A stretch of DNA of 55,709 nucleotides, taken from Cycloclasticus sp. symbiont of Bathymodiolus heckerae (GTDB lineage: Bacteria; Pseudomonadota; Gammaproteobacteria; Methylococcales; Cycloclasticaceae). The notes beneath the pieces were generated by a model. The model did no database searches, was not told the DNA's origin, and saw only the letters and a program-made list of their open reading frames with translations. The stretch covers positions 1 through 55,709 of the forward strand of contig LWTL01000110.1 in the NCBI GenBank assembly GCA_002101235.1, given 5' to 3'. The position numbers and the translations under genes were made by a program. Positions 47,101 to 55,709 of this stretch are shown here, piece after piece; the stretch's first letter is position 1; each line of letters begins with the position of its first letter.

Positions 47101-48045
47101 ATGATTGGGTCAAGAATTGATACTGTAGATAAGACACTTGATATTGTTATACCTGTTTATAACGATGCGCCTTATATAACGGAATCACTAAACTCTATAT
47201 TTAAGCAAAAGTTAATAAATGGTTGGCACTTTCATATTTATGTCGTTGACGATGGTTCGGATATGCCAGTTAAGGTAGATGCTCCTAAAGACAAGGCTCA
47301 TATGCTGAGTGTTACCAGGCTTGATGAAAATAGTGGTTGTAGCGTTGCTAGAAACAAAGGTGCTTTTGCTGGTGAGGGCGAGGTAATTTTGTTTTTAGAT
47401 GCGGATTGTTCTTTTGCTCATGAAAATGTATTGGCTTTATTGCTTGAACAATATATAGCGGGTTTTGATGTATGTTTTGGGCAGATTAATATAGTGGGTG
47501 CTGGCTTTTGGGCAACCTACCAGAATAATGTGTCAAGAGAGCGTTGTCTTCGTTTTAGACAAGGTGAGGAGTCAAGCATGACAACCGCTATCTTCATAGT
47601 TAAGAGGCGGCTATTTGAAAAGGTAGGTGAGTTTGACGAAGCCTATCATTTTGGCTTTGAAGATAGAGACCTGTTTATTGCCCTATCAAAGCGTGAAGCA
47701 AGGACTTGCTTGGTTGAAGAAGCCCTTGTTAACCATAATGATGAAATATCATTAACTTCTGTCACTAAAAAGCTGTATAAAAGCGGTGCAACTTCGTCTG
47801 TTCGCTTTATAGAAAAGCACCCTGATGAGTATAAGAAAATGGAGTATGTTAAAGCGGATGTACGGTTTTCCAAAGGAAGTTTGAAGTTAATAGCTTTACT
47901 GACGAAACCATTCCTTTGGCCGATGGTACGCTTGATAGATGTGGCGTTAAGGAAAGAATGGTTATCCTTTAGTGTAGCGAAAAAATTAGTGAAATGTTCT
48001 TCAGGCCTTGCCTATTTGCAGGGCACGAATGTTCGAGAGAAGTGA
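47101..48045 (+). CDS. Family 2 glycosyltransferase
   Basis: 314 aa. DIVIPVYNDAPYITESLNSI, VYVVDDGSD-type site (IYVVDDGSDMPV), SGCSVARNKGAFAGEG, and FLDADCSFAHEN with the metal-binding DxD. GFEDRDLFIALSKRE is typical of the acceptor domain. Last recognised gene of the island. Confidence 0.87.
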   Translation: MIGSRIDTVDKTLDIVIPVYNDAPYITESLNSIFKQKLINGWHFHIYVVDDGSDMPVKVDAPKDKAHMLSVTRLDENSGCSVARNKGAFAGEGEVILFLDADCSFAHENVLALLLEQYIAGFDVCFGQINIVGAGFWATYQNNVSRERCLRFRQGEESSMTTAIFIVKRRLFEKVGEFDEAYHFGFEDRDLFIALSKREARTCLVEEALVNHNDEISLTSVTKKLYKSGATSSVRFIEKHPDEYKKMEYVKADVRFSKGSLKLIALLTKPFLWPMVRLIDVALRKEWLSFSVAKKLVKCSSGLAYLQGTNVREK

Positions 48046-48247
48046 GTTTTTAGCCTAAAACTTTGGATAAGCTGTAAACCAAAGCGATGCAAACCTAGTT
48101 TCATTATTTTAGTTGCAATGTAGACTGTTCCCCCATAAATTAGCACTATGCGAACGATGTGACTTCCAGTTAATCTACCAGATGGTCGCCCCTGAAGAAT
48201 TTTTAACTCATTAATAGTAAAGAATAAATTAGCTATTAGTTGAAGGG

Positions 48248-48277
48248 ATTGAGCACAAAGAGTGGGCTCAATGTTTT
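48248..48277 (+). terminator. Possible terminator of the polysaccharide operon
   Basis: ATTGAGC (48248-48254) pairs with GCTCAAT (48266-48272) across an 11-nt loop, followed by GTTTTA. The stem is short and the T-run interrupted, so this is a weak candidate. Confidence 0.35.
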
Positions 48278-48296
48278 ATATTGGTCTAAAAATTTT

Positions 48297-48321
48297 GCTT
48301 TCGGGCGGCCTTCCCGAAAGC
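48297..48321 (-). terminator. 9-bp GC-rich hairpin, possible minus-strand terminator
   Basis: GCTTTCGGG (48297-48305) and CCCGAAAGC (48313-48321) with a 7-nt loop. On the minus strand it is followed by AAAATTTTT and comes just after the tail of a small minus-strand frame, fitting a terminator of a now lost gene. Could also be an insertion-sequence end. Confidence 0.4.
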
Positions 48322-48509
48322 AAGGGGCTATAATTAACGTAACTTCTTTAGGGCTTTGATTTTGCGGTACAGAGCTTTGCAGGAGCTAGAAAAAGGCATA
48401 AATCAGTCAAAGACTGGAGGTGCGAAAAGTTGAGGCTTATAAGTGTTAAGTAGCGCAAAATTATATGTAGGTTTTAATATTGTTAATTTCAATCTATTGA
48501 TTTTGAACG

Positions 48510-48540
48510 CTATCACACCTATGTATCATTGGTGTGGTAG
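48510..48540. promoter_or_regulatory. Imperfect inverted repeat before pncC
   Basis: CTATCACACC (48510-48519) and GGTGTGGTAG (48531-48540) match at 9 of 10 positions (the tenth is G-T) with an 11-nt centre, 83 bp upstream of pncC. Either an operator or a hairpin in the leader. Confidence 0.4.
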
Positions 48541-48622
48541 TTGGTTTTGTCTTTATGTTTTTAGGCATCCAAACAGTTTAACAACCTTGCCAGCACACGC
48601 GAAATTATAATGAAAAAATCAT

Positions 48623-49123
48623 ATGTCTAAATCAATTATTCAAGAGATAGAAAGCTTGGTCGCACGTTTATCGAATGTGTTATTAATACAAGGTAAAACC
48701 TTCGCAGTTGCTGAGTCATGTACGGGCGGCTGGCTTGCTAAGATGGTAACTGATCTAGAAGGAAGCAGCGCATGGTTTTTAGGTGGAGTCGTTAGCTACA
48801 GTAATGAATCTAAAAACAAATTATTGGGTGTTCCAATGAACTGTATTAATGAATATGGTGCTGTCAGTGAGCAGGTGGCAGAATTTATGGTTGATGGTGT
48901 TCAGAAAGTTTTCTTATCAACAGTCTCGGTATCAATCACAGGTATTGCCGGTCCGCTGGGTGGAACAAAAGATAAGCCCGTCGGCTTAGTATGCTTTGGC
49001 GTCAAGCATTCAAAAGAACGAGTTAAATTACGACAACAGGTCTTTAAGGGCGATCGTAATGATGTGAGGTTGCAGGCGGTTAAAATGGCATTGTTGCTGG
49101 TAATTGAGGAAGTAGCTGTTTAA
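48623..49123 (+). CDS. pncC: Nicotinamide-nucleotide amidohydrolase (CinA C-terminal domain)
   Basis: 166 aa. FAVAESCTGGWLAKMVTDLE is the catalytic-serine region, GGVVSYSNESKNKLLGV and SITGIAGPLGGTKDKPVG complete the family pattern. It deamidates NMN to nicotinate mononucleotide. Only the CinA_C domain is present, as in E. coli PncC/YgaD, and it precedes recA by 113 bp. Confidence 0.93.
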   Translation: MSKSIIQEIESLVARLSNVLLIQGKTFAVAESCTGGWLAKMVTDLEGSSAWFLGGVVSYSNESKNKLLGVPMNCINEYGAVSEQVAEFMVDGVQKVFLSTVSVSITGIAGPLGGTKDKPVGLVCFGVKHSKERVKLRQQVFKGDRNDVRLQAVKMALLLVIEEVAV

Positions 49124-49236
49124 GCCATCATAAAACGTCAATTTCATTATGCGCGTATGGCAGATTGTGTGATAATTTGGGATTATTTACGATAACTCGC
49201 TTTTGCAGGAAGCAGGGGCAATAAAGGGGATTAAAA

Positions 49237-50274
49237 ATGGATGACAATAAGAAAAAAGCACTAAGCGCTGCGTTACTACAAATTGAGAAGCAGTTCGGTA
49301 AAGGGTCTGTTATGCGCATGGGCGATGGCAGTGCTATTCCTGATATTGAAACGTATTCAACAGGCTCTATTGCGCTTGATGTTGCTTTAGGCGTTGGTGG
49401 TTTGCCACGCGGCCGAGTTGTTGAAATTTATGGCCCAGAATCATCCGGTAAAACAACACTAACATTAGAGTGTATTGCGCAATGCCAAAAAGAAGGTGGC
49501 ACGGCAGCATTTGTGGATGCTGAACATGCTTTAGATCCTATTTATGCCGATAAGTTAGGCGTGAATATGGATGAATTATTAGTGTCGCAACCTGATACTG
49601 GCGAGCAAGCGTTAGAAATCGTTGATATGTTGGTTCGCTCTGGCGCTGTTGATATGGCTGTTATTGACTCTGTAGCGGCATTAACACCAAAGGCTGAAAT
49701 TGAAGGCGACATGGGCGACCATCATGTTGGCTTGCAAGCGCGCTTAATGTCTCAAGCGTTAAGAAAATTAACAGGTAATATTAAACGTTCAAACACTTTG
49801 GTTGTTTTCATTAACCAAATTCGTATGAAAATTGGCGTGATGTTTGGTAACCCCGAAACAACATCTGGCGGTAATGCCTTGAAGTTTTATGCTTCTGTGC
49901 GTTTAGATATTCGTCGCATTGGAGCCATTAAAAAGGGTGATGAAATTATCGGTAATGAGACGCGTGTAAAGGTTGTAAAAAACAAAGTTGCTCCCCCGTT
50001 TAAAAAAGCAGAATTTGAAATTTTATACGGCGAAGGTATCTCGCGAGAAGGCGAATTAGTTGATTTAGGCGTGAGCTTAGACTTAGTTGAAAAAGCAGGC
50101 TCATGGTATAGCTACAGCGGTACTAAAATTGGTCAAGGTAAAGATAACGCAAAAGGTTTCTTTAGAGAAAACCCTGATAAAGCAGTTGAACTTGAAGCCA
50201 ATATTCGCGCAGCTTTAATGCCTGAGAAAGAAAAACCAGTCGACGTAGCCCCTAAAAAAGGCGATAAGGCCTGA
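49237..50274 (+). CDS. recA: Recombinase RecA
   Basis: 345 aa. Walker [10 protein letters not shown] (66-74), Walker [10 protein letters not shown], the L1/L2 DNA-binding loops around [20 protein letters not shown] and [26 protein letters not shown] ribosome site. The C-terminus is acidic-to-basic ([13 protein letters not shown]), less acidic than in E. coli. No CTG-N10-CAG LexA site is visible in the 113-bp gap upstream. Confidence 0.98.
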   Translation: MDDNKKKALSAALLQIEKQFGKGSVMRMGDGSAIPDIETYSTGSIALDVALGVGGLPRGRVVEIYGPESSGKTTLTLECIAQCQKEGGTAAFVDAEHALDPIYADKLGVNMDELLVSQPDTGEQALEIVDMLVRSGAVDMAVIDSVAALTPKAEIEGDMGDHHVGLQARLMSQALRKLTGNIKRSNTLVVFINQIRMKIGVMFGNPETTSGGNALKFYASVRLDIRRIGAIKKGDEIIGNETRVKVVKNKVAPPFKKAEFEILYGEGISREGELVDLGVSLDLVEKAGSWYSYSGTKIGQGKDNAKGFFRENPDKAVELEANIRAALMPEKEKPVDVAPKKGDKA

Positions 50275-50726
50275 ACGAAGAGCAGAAAAAAGAAAAGGCA
50301 AAGCTAAGGCAAAGTTGCTTAGCGATGTTGACAAGGCGTGAGCATAGTCAGTGTGAACTTCTTCAAAAGTTAACAAAAAAAGGCTATATAGAAGCAGACA
50401 TTAATAGTCTGCTTGAAGAGTTTGTTGCATTGAATTGGCAAAGTGATGAGCGATTCGCCGAAAGCTATGGCCGTTCACGCGTGCAAAAAGGTTTTGGCCC
50501 TATTCGTATTAGGTACGAATTAAGAGAGCGAGGCATAGAGACAAATATTGAGCGTGTATTCGATGAGCAGCCGGATTGGGATGGCTTGTTAATGGAATTA
50601 CACGTAAAGAAATACGGTGGTTCACCGCCAGAGAATATGAAAGAACGTGCGAAACAAACGAGGTTTTTTCAACATAAAGGGTTTACACACGACATGATTA
50701 GACACTTGTTTAATCAACTGTCTTAA
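50271..50726 (+). CDS. recX: RecA regulator RecX, start codon uncertain
   Basis: RecX inhibits RecA filaments. The first ATG in frame is 50325, giving 133 aa starting [16 protein letters not shown], without the family's N-terminal helix and without a ribosome site. Upstream, after a TAA at 50265-50267, the frame encodes [18 protein letters not shown], very like that helix, and the only possible start is a CTG at 50271 that overlaps the recA TGA (CTGA), with AAAAAAGG about 9 bases before it. A CTG start would give 151 aa, the usual length. The coordinates given assume CTG; if wrong, the gene begins at 50325. Confidence 0.85.
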   Translation: MNEEQKKEKAKLRQSCLAMLTRREHSQCELLQKLTKKGYIEADINSLLEEFVALNWQSDERFAESYGRSRVQKGFGPIRIRYELRERGIETNIERVFDEQPDWDGLLMELHVKKYGGSPPENMKERAKQTRFFQHKGFTHDMIRHLFNQLS

Positions 50727-50743
50727 GAGCAGGTTTTAACGAG

Positions 50744-53350
50744 ATGAAAAATTTAAGTAGCGCTGAAATTCGTTCAGCCTTTTTGACATATTTTGAGAAG
50801 CAAGGGCATCAAATAGTGCCTTCTAGCTCGTTAGTGCCGGGTAATGACCCTACGTTGTTATTTACCAATGCCGGTATGGTGCAGTTTAAAGATGTCTTCT
50901 TAGGGCAAGAAAAACGTGCTTACACCAAAGCAACTTCTTCGCAGCGCTGCGTTAGAGCAGGTGGTAAACATAATGACTTAGAAAACGTAGGCTATACCGC
51001 GCGCCACCATACCTTTTTTGAAATGCTGGGTAACTTTAGTTTTGGTGAGTACTTTAAGCGCGATGCTATTCGTTACGCGTGGACATTTTTAGTGGATGAA
51101 TTAGGTATACCGGCTGAAAAGTTGTGGGTTACCGTGTTTGACGAAGATCCAGAAGCTGCTGATATTTGGTTAAACGAAATAGGCGTAAGCCCCGATCGTT
51201 TATCGCGTATTGGCGCAAAAGATAACTTCTGGTCAATGGGCGACACAGGTCCATGCGGCCCATGTTCTGAAATTTTTTACGATCACGGTGAAGATGTTGC
51301 GGGTGGCCCTCCGGGTACGCCAGAAGAAGATGGGGACCGTTATGTGGAAATTTGGAACTTGGTTTTCATGCAATACAACCGCAGTGCGGACGGTAAATTA
51401 ACGCCATTACCTAAACCCTCTGTTGATACGGGAATGGGGCTGGAGCGAGTCGCCGCTATTCTTCAAGGTGTGCACAATAACTACGATATTGAGCTATTCC
51501 AGGCACTTATTAAAAGTGCAGCGGAATTAACGAACACAACCGATATTCGTCATACTTCATTGCGCGTTTTGGTGGATCATATCCGCTCATGTGCGTTCTT
51601 AATTGTTGACGGTGTACAGCCTTCAAATGAAGGCCGTGGCTATGTGTTAAGACGTATTATTCGTCGTGCGATTCGTCATGGGTATAAGTTAGAAACGAAA
51701 GAAGTCTTTTTCCATAAATTGGTTAAACCGCTTGCTGAACAAATGGGCGAAGCGTACCCAGAGCTTGTCGAAAAGATGCAAATGATCAGTAATATCTTGC
51801 TGAAAGAAGAGCAACGTTTTGCAGAAACATTAGAGCAAGGGATGAAGTTGTTACAAGATGGAAGTCAGTCATTAAAAGATAACCTAATTACCGGTGAAAC
51901 AGCTTTTAAGCTGTACGACACATTCGGCTTCCCTGTTGATTTAACAGCGGATTACGCCAGAGAAAATAATTTAACCGTCGATATGGACGGTTTTGAGCGT
52001 GCGATGGAAGCGCAGCGCGAACGTGCTCGTTCAGCCAGCTCATTTTCGGTAGGGGAGTCTGCATTACCTGACACAAACCTAAGTACAGAATTTACAGGCT
52101 ACGACTCACTGGTTTCGGAGTCGACCTTAGAAGCGATCTTTAAAGACGGTGAAGAAGTGAGCTCTATAAGCGAGAAAGATGAAGCTTATTTAGTGTTAGA
52201 TCAAACAGCCTTTTATGCCGAATCGGGCGGTCAAGCGGGTGATAAAGGTGCTTTAACAACAGCGTCTGCAAGCTTTGTTGTGCGCGATGTTCAAAAGCAA
52301 GGGCAGGCGTATATTCATGTTGGGAAGGTAATAAAAGGTACGTTTAAACAAGGCGAGCCGCTTACGGCAACAGTGAATGCAGATGATCGTATCGCTACTG
52401 CATCGAATCACTCGGCGACACATTTGTTGCATGCTGCATTACGTGAAGTACTGGGTGAGCATGTGACGCAGAAAGGTTCATTAGTTGAGGCAAAGCGATT
52501 ACGTTTTGACTTTAGTCACTTTGAGCCGATCACAAAAACACAATTACAAGAAATTGAGCGCTTAGTTAACCAACAAATTAGGCTTAATGCCGATGTTGAA
52601 ACGCAAGTAACCGATCAAGAAACCGCTGTTGCTAATGGTGCAATGGCGCTGTTTGGTGAAAAATACGGCGATAAAGTTCGCGTATTAAAAATGGGCTCTT
52701 TTTCAATAGAGCTTTGTGGCGGCACGCATGTGAACCGTCTAGGTGATATTGGCTTTATGAAGATACTGTCAGAAACGGGTATAGCATCTGGTGTACGTCG
52801 TGTAGAAGCCATTGCTGGCGAGGGTGCGTTATCGAGGGCTGAGCAAAGCGAAGAGCTTTTACTAAAAATAAGCAAAATAGTAAAAGGAAATCGTGGTTCA
52901 GCCATAGATAAAGTCAGCCAAATTCAAGATAAGAATAAAGCGCTTGAAAAAGAATTAGAGCAACTGAAATCACAATTAGCAAAAGCAGCCAGTGGCGATT
53001 TAGTTAGCCAAGCCGTTCAAATAGACGGGATTAATGTATTGGCTGCTCATATAGAAGGGAGTGATGGTAAAACGTTACGGGATTTGGTGGATCAGTTAAA
53101 AGACAAATTAGGTGATGCAGCCGTTGTTTTATCAACAGTACAGGGCGCTAAAATAACGTTGATTGCAGGCGTATCAAAAACACAAACAAGCCGTATTAAA
53201 GCTGGGGATTTGGTTAACTCAGTTGCCTTGCAAGTAGGCGGAAAGGGCGGTGGTCGCCCTGATATGGCGCAAGCCGGTGGTGATAACCCAGCCGCGTTAG
53301 ATGCTGCATTGAAGTCGGTTCCTGACTGGGTGAAAGGGCAGTTAAGCTAA
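50744..53350 (+). CDS. alaS: Alanyl-tRNA synthetase
   Basis: 868 aa, normal size. Catalytic domain with [15 protein letters not shown], editing domain with zinc-binding [12 protein letters not shown] and [13 protein letters not shown], and the C-terminal DHHA1-like part ending [20 protein letters not shown]-type spacing to recX is 17 bp, as in E. coli gene order recA-recX-alaS. Confidence 0.98.
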   Translation: MKNLSSAEIRSAFLTYFEKQGHQIVPSSSLVPGNDPTLLFTNAGMVQFKDVFLGQEKRAYTKATSSQRCVRAGGKHNDLENVGYTARHHTFFEMLGNFSFGEYFKRDAIRYAWTFLVDELGIPAEKLWVTVFDEDPEAADIWLNEIGVSPDRLSRIGAKDNFWSMGDTGPCGPCSEIFYDHGEDVAGGPPGTPEEDGDRYVEIWNLVFMQYNRSADGKLTPLPKPSVDTGMGLERVAAILQGVHNNYDIELFQALIKSAAELTNTTDIRHTSLRVLVDHIRSCAFLIVDGVQPSNEGRGYVLRRIIRRAIRHGYKLETKEVFFHKLVKPLAEQMGEAYPELVEKMQMISNILLKEEQRFAETLEQGMKLLQDGSQSLKDNLITGETAFKLYDTFGFPVDLTADYARENNLTVDMDGFERAMEAQRERARSASSFSVGESALPDTNLSTEFTGYDSLVSESTLEAIFKDGEEVSSISEKDEAYLVLDQTAFYAESGGQAGDKGALTTASASFVVRDVQKQGQAYIHVGKVIKGTFKQGEPLTATVNADDRIATASNHSATHLLHAALREVLGEHVTQKGSLVEAKRLRFDFSHFEPITKTQLQEIERLVNQQIRLNADVETQVTDQETAVANGAMALFGEKYGDKVRVLKMGSFSIELCGGTHVNRLGDIGFMKILSETGIASGVRRVEAIAGEGALSRAEQSEELLLKISKIVKGNRGSAIDKVSQIQDKNKALEKELEQLKSQLAKAASGDLVSQAVQIDGINVLAAHIEGSDGKTLRDLVDQLKDKLGDAAVVLSTVQGAKITLIAGVSKTQTSRIKAGDLVNSVALQVGGKGGGRPDMAQAGGDNPAALDAALKSVPDWVKGQLS

Positions 53351-53388
53351 ACTCTCCGTTATTAAATTAATCGTAAGCTAGAAAACAA

Positions 53389-54609
53389 ATGACACTACAC
53401 ATTCATAAATACGGCGGAACCTCAGTCGGTACAGCTGAGAAAATTCAAAATGTGGCTAAGAAGTTAGTCAATGAAAAGAATAAAACGGGAAACGAACTTG
53501 TTGTAGTGGTGTCTGCCATGAGTGGTGAAACCAACCGCATGACAGATTTAGCCAAACAAATGCAGGGCGCGCCATCGAGTAAGCAAATGGATGTGCTGCT
53601 ATCAACTGGCGAACAAGTGACTATTGCATTATTGTGCATGGCCATTGAAGAGCTAGGGCATAAAGCAGTGTCTTATACGGGTAGCCAAGTAAAGATAATT
53701 ACGGATGATTCACACAGCAAAGCACGTATAGAAGATATTCATACCGATAAGCTAAAAGCAGATTTAGATGCGGGTAATATAGTGGTTGTAGCGGGTTTTC
53801 AAGGAGTGACGGAAAGCGGTGCAATTACAACGTTAGGCCGTGGTGGTTCAGATACAACAGCGGTCGCATTAGCCGCCGCATTAAAAGCGGATGAGTGCCG
53901 TATTTATACCGATGTGGATGGTGTCTACACAACAGATCCGCGAGTAGAGCCTAATGCAAGAAGGTTGGATAAAATCACCTTTGAAGAAATGCTAGAAATG
54001 GCCAGTTTAGGTTCAAAAATTTTGCAAATTCGTTCAGTAGAATTTGCAGGTAAATACAATGTTCCATTACGTGTTCTATCCACCTTTAAAGAAGGCAACG
54101 GAACACTCATTACTTACGAGGACGAAGAGATGGAAAAAGCATTAATTTCAGGCATTGCGTTTAACCGCGATGAAGCAAAAGTGACTCTAGCGGGTGTGCC
54201 CGATATGCCGGGTGTTGCTTCAGCCATTTTAAAACCAATTTCAGAAGCAAATATTGAAATTGATATGATCGTGCAAAATATTGCCGAAGATAAAACAACT
54301 GATTTCACTTTTACAATACATAGAGATGATTACGACAATACCGTAAAAATACTAGAAAATAGCTGCGAAGAGTTGGGTGCTGAAAAAGTAATTGGTGATA
54401 ACAAAATAGTAAAGGTTTCCATTGTTGGCGTCGGCATGCGTTCACATGCAGGGATTGCAAGCCAAATGTTTACAGCACTGGCAGATGAAGGCATCAATAT
54501 TCAAATGATTTCAACTTCAGAAATTAAAATTTCAGTGGTTGTTGATGAAAAATATTTAGAATTAGCAGTGCGTACATTACATGAATCATTTGGCTTATCG
54601 GAAGAATAA
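53389..54609 (+). CDS. lysC: Aspartate kinase
   Basis: First step of Lys/Thr/Met synthesis. 406 aa: IHKYGGTSVGTAEKI, VVVVSAMSGETNRM, TTLGRGGSDTTAVALAAAL, YTDVDGVYTTDPR, and two C-terminal ACT domains (about 265-405) for feedback control. Precedes csrA, as in Pseudomonas (PA0904-0905). Confidence 0.96.
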   Translation: MTLHIHKYGGTSVGTAEKIQNVAKKLVNEKNKTGNELVVVVSAMSGETNRMTDLAKQMQGAPSSKQMDVLLSTGEQVTIALLCMAIEELGHKAVSYTGSQVKIITDDSHSKARIEDIHTDKLKADLDAGNIVVVAGFQGVTESGAITTLGRGGSDTTAVALAAALKADECRIYTDVDGVYTTDPRVEPNARRLDKITFEEMLEMASLGSKILQIRSVEFAGKYNVPLRVLSTFKEGNGTLITYEDEEMEKALISGIAFNRDEAKVTLAGVPDMPGVASAILKPISEANIEIDMIVQNIAEDKTTDFTFTIHRDDYDNTVKILENSCEELGAEKVIGDNKIVKVSIVGVGMRSHAGIASQMFTALADEGINIQMISTSEIKISVVVDEKYLELAVRTLHESFGLSEE

Positions 54610-54644
54610 TCAGCGCGAGATGGCTGTTTGCTTATAAGGAGCTA

Positions 54645-54653
54645 TGGTAGAAT
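54645..54653 (+). promoter_or_regulatory. Extended -10 promoter of csrA
   Basis: TGGTAGAAT is a TG-N plus TAGAAT box, about 72 bp before csrA. No strong -35 at the proper distance, usual for extended -10 promoters. Confidence 0.5.
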
Positions 54654-54692
54654 ATCTCCAATAATAATAAAAAATAAAATTTGGTTGGCAAC

Positions 54693-54720
54693 GCTTCAGT
54701 AAAATGAAGCAATAAGGAGA
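54693..54720 (+). promoter_or_regulatory. csrA leader hairpin next to the ribosome site
   Basis: GCTTCA (54693-54698) pairs with TGAAGC (54705-54710) around GTAAAA; the ribosome site AAGGAGA (54714-54720) is three bases downstream. The GGA within the ribosome site is the kind of motif CsrA uses to repress its own mRNA; this role is inferred. Confidence 0.5.
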
Positions 54721-54724
54721 TATC

Positions 54725-54910
54725 ATGCTGATATTAACGCGTAAAGTTGGTGAATCCCTTGTGATTGGTGATGATGTATCGATCATCGTATTAGGGGTTA
54801 AAGGAAATCAAGTAAGAATTGGAGTTGACGCACCTAAAAGCGTTTCTGTCCATCGAGAAGAGATTTATAAGAAAATTCAAGATGAAAAGGAAAACGGCGG
54901 TAATAGATAG
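54725..54910 (+). CDS. csrA: Carbon storage regulator CsrA (RsmA)
   Basis: 61 aa. [20 protein letters not shown] is the family start and [14 protein letters not shown] carries the RNA-binding Arg44. It blocks or changes translation of mRNAs by binding GGA motifs and is titrated by CsrB/RsmZ-type RNAs. Strong ribosome site; flanked by lysC and tRNA-Ser as in many gammaproteobacteria. Confidence 0.98.
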   Translation: MLILTRKVGESLVIGDDVSIIVLGVKGNQVRIGVDAPKSVSVHREEIYKKIQDEKENGGNR

Positions 54911-55029
54911 TTAGAGCCGAATGCATAGGAGGAGACTTTCTCTTCTATATGATTAAGGCCTATGGTTTACAACTATAAAGTCTAAATAAGTGGGTATTTA
55001 GCACCCCGCTTAAGAAAAAATTAAATACC

Positions 55030-55121
55030 GGAGAGATGGCCGAGCGGCTGAAGGCGCTCCCCTGCTAAGGGAGTATGGGTTTTATAGCCCATCGAGGGTT
55101 CGAATCCCTCTCTCTCCGCCA
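55030..55121 (+). tRNA. serX: tRNA-Ser (anticodon GCU)
   Basis: Acceptor GGAGAGA (55030-55036) pairs with TCTCTCC (55111-55117), followed by G and an encoded CCA. The anticodon loop CTGCTAA gives GCU for AGC/AGU codons. A long variable arm (TATGGGTT...AGCCCATC) and GGTTCGAATCC T-loop mark a serine tRNA. Serine tRNAs are frequent integration sites; an IS element lies 460 bp downstream. Confidence 0.97.
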
Positions 55122-55404
55122 CTATCCTTTGCAAATCAACAAGTTACAACGTCTTTCCTGCGCTACCCCACAATCTCAAAGTGATGGGTTTTATCTAAAT
55201 ACGGGCTTTATTTTATACGCGGCTATTCGGAATAGCGGAGTGTTTAGGTATTCATATATGCTATCTAATACAGAAGGCCCAGTCTGGACATGGATTAGTG
55301 ATTGAATGAGTGCCTGTATCGAGATATTTCATAGATGATTAGTTTATTTAGAAATTATCCTTCCGTTGCAATATACTCATAATTGTAAATAACAAGGAGG
55401 TGGT
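55122..55404. other. 283-bp gap between tRNA-Ser and STAS-like gene
   Basis: No supported gene or tRNA. The open frame covering the tRNA is spurious. The short palindrome CTATTC-G-GAATAG near 55225 is unremarkable. An AAGGAGG ribosome site at 55394-55400 belongs to the next gene. Confidence 0.6.
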
Positions 55405-55586
55405 ATGACTATTCAAGAGACAGTTCAACGAGATGATTGGGTTGAAATTAACATATCCGGCATTATAGAAAAAAGCGAACTGGATGCGTTTCAAAAAACA
55501 GCTAAGCAGGCAGTCCAAGGGGGACGTAAAAAGATACTCATTATTTTGCAAGACTTTGGTGGTTGGGGCGGTGACTCGGAAGGTTG
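55405..55586 (+). pseudogene. SpoIIAA/STAS-like protein gene, 3'-truncated by an insertion sequence
   Basis: MTIQETVQRDDWVEINISGI opens a SpoIIAA-like (STAS-type) fold, with GGRKKILIILQDFGGWGGDSEG reached about residue 60 (quoted in two parts: KKILIILQDF and GGWGGDSEG). Full proteins of this family run to about 120 aa; here sequence diverges after GGDSEG and a stop follows at 55597-55599 inside insertion-sequence DNA. A strong AAGGAGG site precedes ATG 55405. The remainder may lie beyond the element, outside the window. Confidence 0.7.
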
Positions 55587-55709
55587 TGTAGTGGCATAGT
55601 TAAGTTGGCCACCTAATTAGAGGTGATATTATTCATCTCAAGATAAAAAGGTGAGCGCATGATGAGAAGAAGCAGACCAACATTTACCCCTGAATTTAGG
55701 CTTGAAGCA
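55585..55709 (+). mobile_element. IS3-family element, left end (partial)
   Basis: From about 55585 (TGTGTAGTGGCATAG..., a TG-type IS3 end) to the window edge. It includes a leader with ATTAGAGGTGATATTATT and OrfA starting at ATG 55659. The right end and OrfB are outside the window. Confidence 0.7.
55659..55709 (+). CDS. IS3-family transposase OrfA, N-terminus only
   Basis: Seventeen codons to the window edge: MMRRSRPTFTPEFRLEA, the standard start of an IS3-type OrfA helix-turn-helix protein (R-R-x-F-x-P-E-F-x-L-E-A). GGTGAG serves as ribosome site. Truncated only by the window edge. Confidence 0.85.
   Translation, partial: MMRRSRPTFTPEFRLEA

Larger units (their letters stand above)
48046..48622. 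other. 577-bp intergenic region at the right edge of the island
   Basis: No supported gene. It holds a 7-bp stem (48248-48272), a 9-bp stem (48297-48321), a short minus-strand frame about 48340-48393 reading MPFSSSCKALYRKIKALKKL-R-stop which could be the tail of a lost gene, and an imperfect 10-bp inverted repeat (48510-48540) before pncC. It may hold the joint of the island with the old chromosome. Confidence 0.7.

Noticed and set aside
55075..55305. Open frame overlapping tRNA-Ser
   Set aside because: It runs through the tRNA variable and T arms and has no ribosome site or protein-like composition.
1..55709. CRISPR array, prophage, rRNA operon
   Set aside because: No regularly spaced direct repeats, structural phage genes or rRNA sequence were seen.

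Overview
The window looks like the chromosome of a moderately AT-rich gammaproteobacterium. Three blocks of gene order point that way: nagZ-hpt-mtnP / csiV-mfd; lolCD / DUF2062 / comEC / exbBD-lpxK-ycaR-kdsB-ptp; and ypjD / ffh-rpsP-rimM-trmD-rplS, plus pncC-recA-recX-alaS-lysC-csrA-tRNA-Ser. The nearest relatives may be a marine member of the Thiotrichales/Piscirickettsiaceae, such as the Cycloclasticus or Methylophaga type; this is inferred from gene order and base composition only, and no database was searched.

Layout. 0-1.5 kb: the 3' part of a transposase that enters from outside the window. 1.6-8.2 kb: cysM, rlmD with an L,D-transpeptidase, a FliL-like gene broken by a one-base frameshift, nagZ-hpt-mtnP (muropeptide and purine salvage) and a DUF3581 gene. 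8.2-13.5 kb (minus strand): csiV-mfd, then a periplasmic rhodanese and a small exported protein. 13.6-22.7 kb: envelope genes, namely lipoprotein export (a single LolC-type permease plus LolD), DUF2062, ComEC, an ExbB/ExbD pair, LpxK, a Trm112-like protein, KdsB, a truncated EAL domain and a low-molecular-weight tyrosine phosphatase. 22.7-31.5 kb: the ypjD/ffh-rpsP-rimM-trmD-rplS translation and secretion cluster, xerD, dsbC and mutS.

31.5-48.6 kb is a cell-surface polysaccharide island lying between mutS and pncC-recA. It holds UDP-glucose dehydrogenase, gmd and fcl (UDP-glucuronate and GDP-L-fucose supply), a Wzm/Wzt ABC exporter whose ATPase has a C-terminal extension, several glycosyltransferases, four methyltransferase genes plus a methyltransferase domain fused to a glycosyltransferase, and a VapB/VapC-type toxin-antitoxin pair. 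Most reading frames overlap by a few bases, which suggests one translationally coupled operon, and the middle of the island is visibly more AT-rich than its flanks. One methyltransferase carries an in-frame TGA. Ahead of the island lies about 680 bp without a long ORF that can fold into a series of hairpins ending in a branched stem and a T-run. It is the most interesting unexplained element here: a candidate attenuator/riboswitch leader or a CsrA-titrating small RNA. csrA itself lies at 54.7 kb.

48.6-55.7 kb: pncC-recA-recX, alaS, lysC, csrA, tRNA-Ser(GCU), and a SpoIIAA/STAS-like gene cut off by an IS3-family element whose OrfA begins at the very end of the window. recX has an unusual start problem, and no canonical LexA box is visible before recA.
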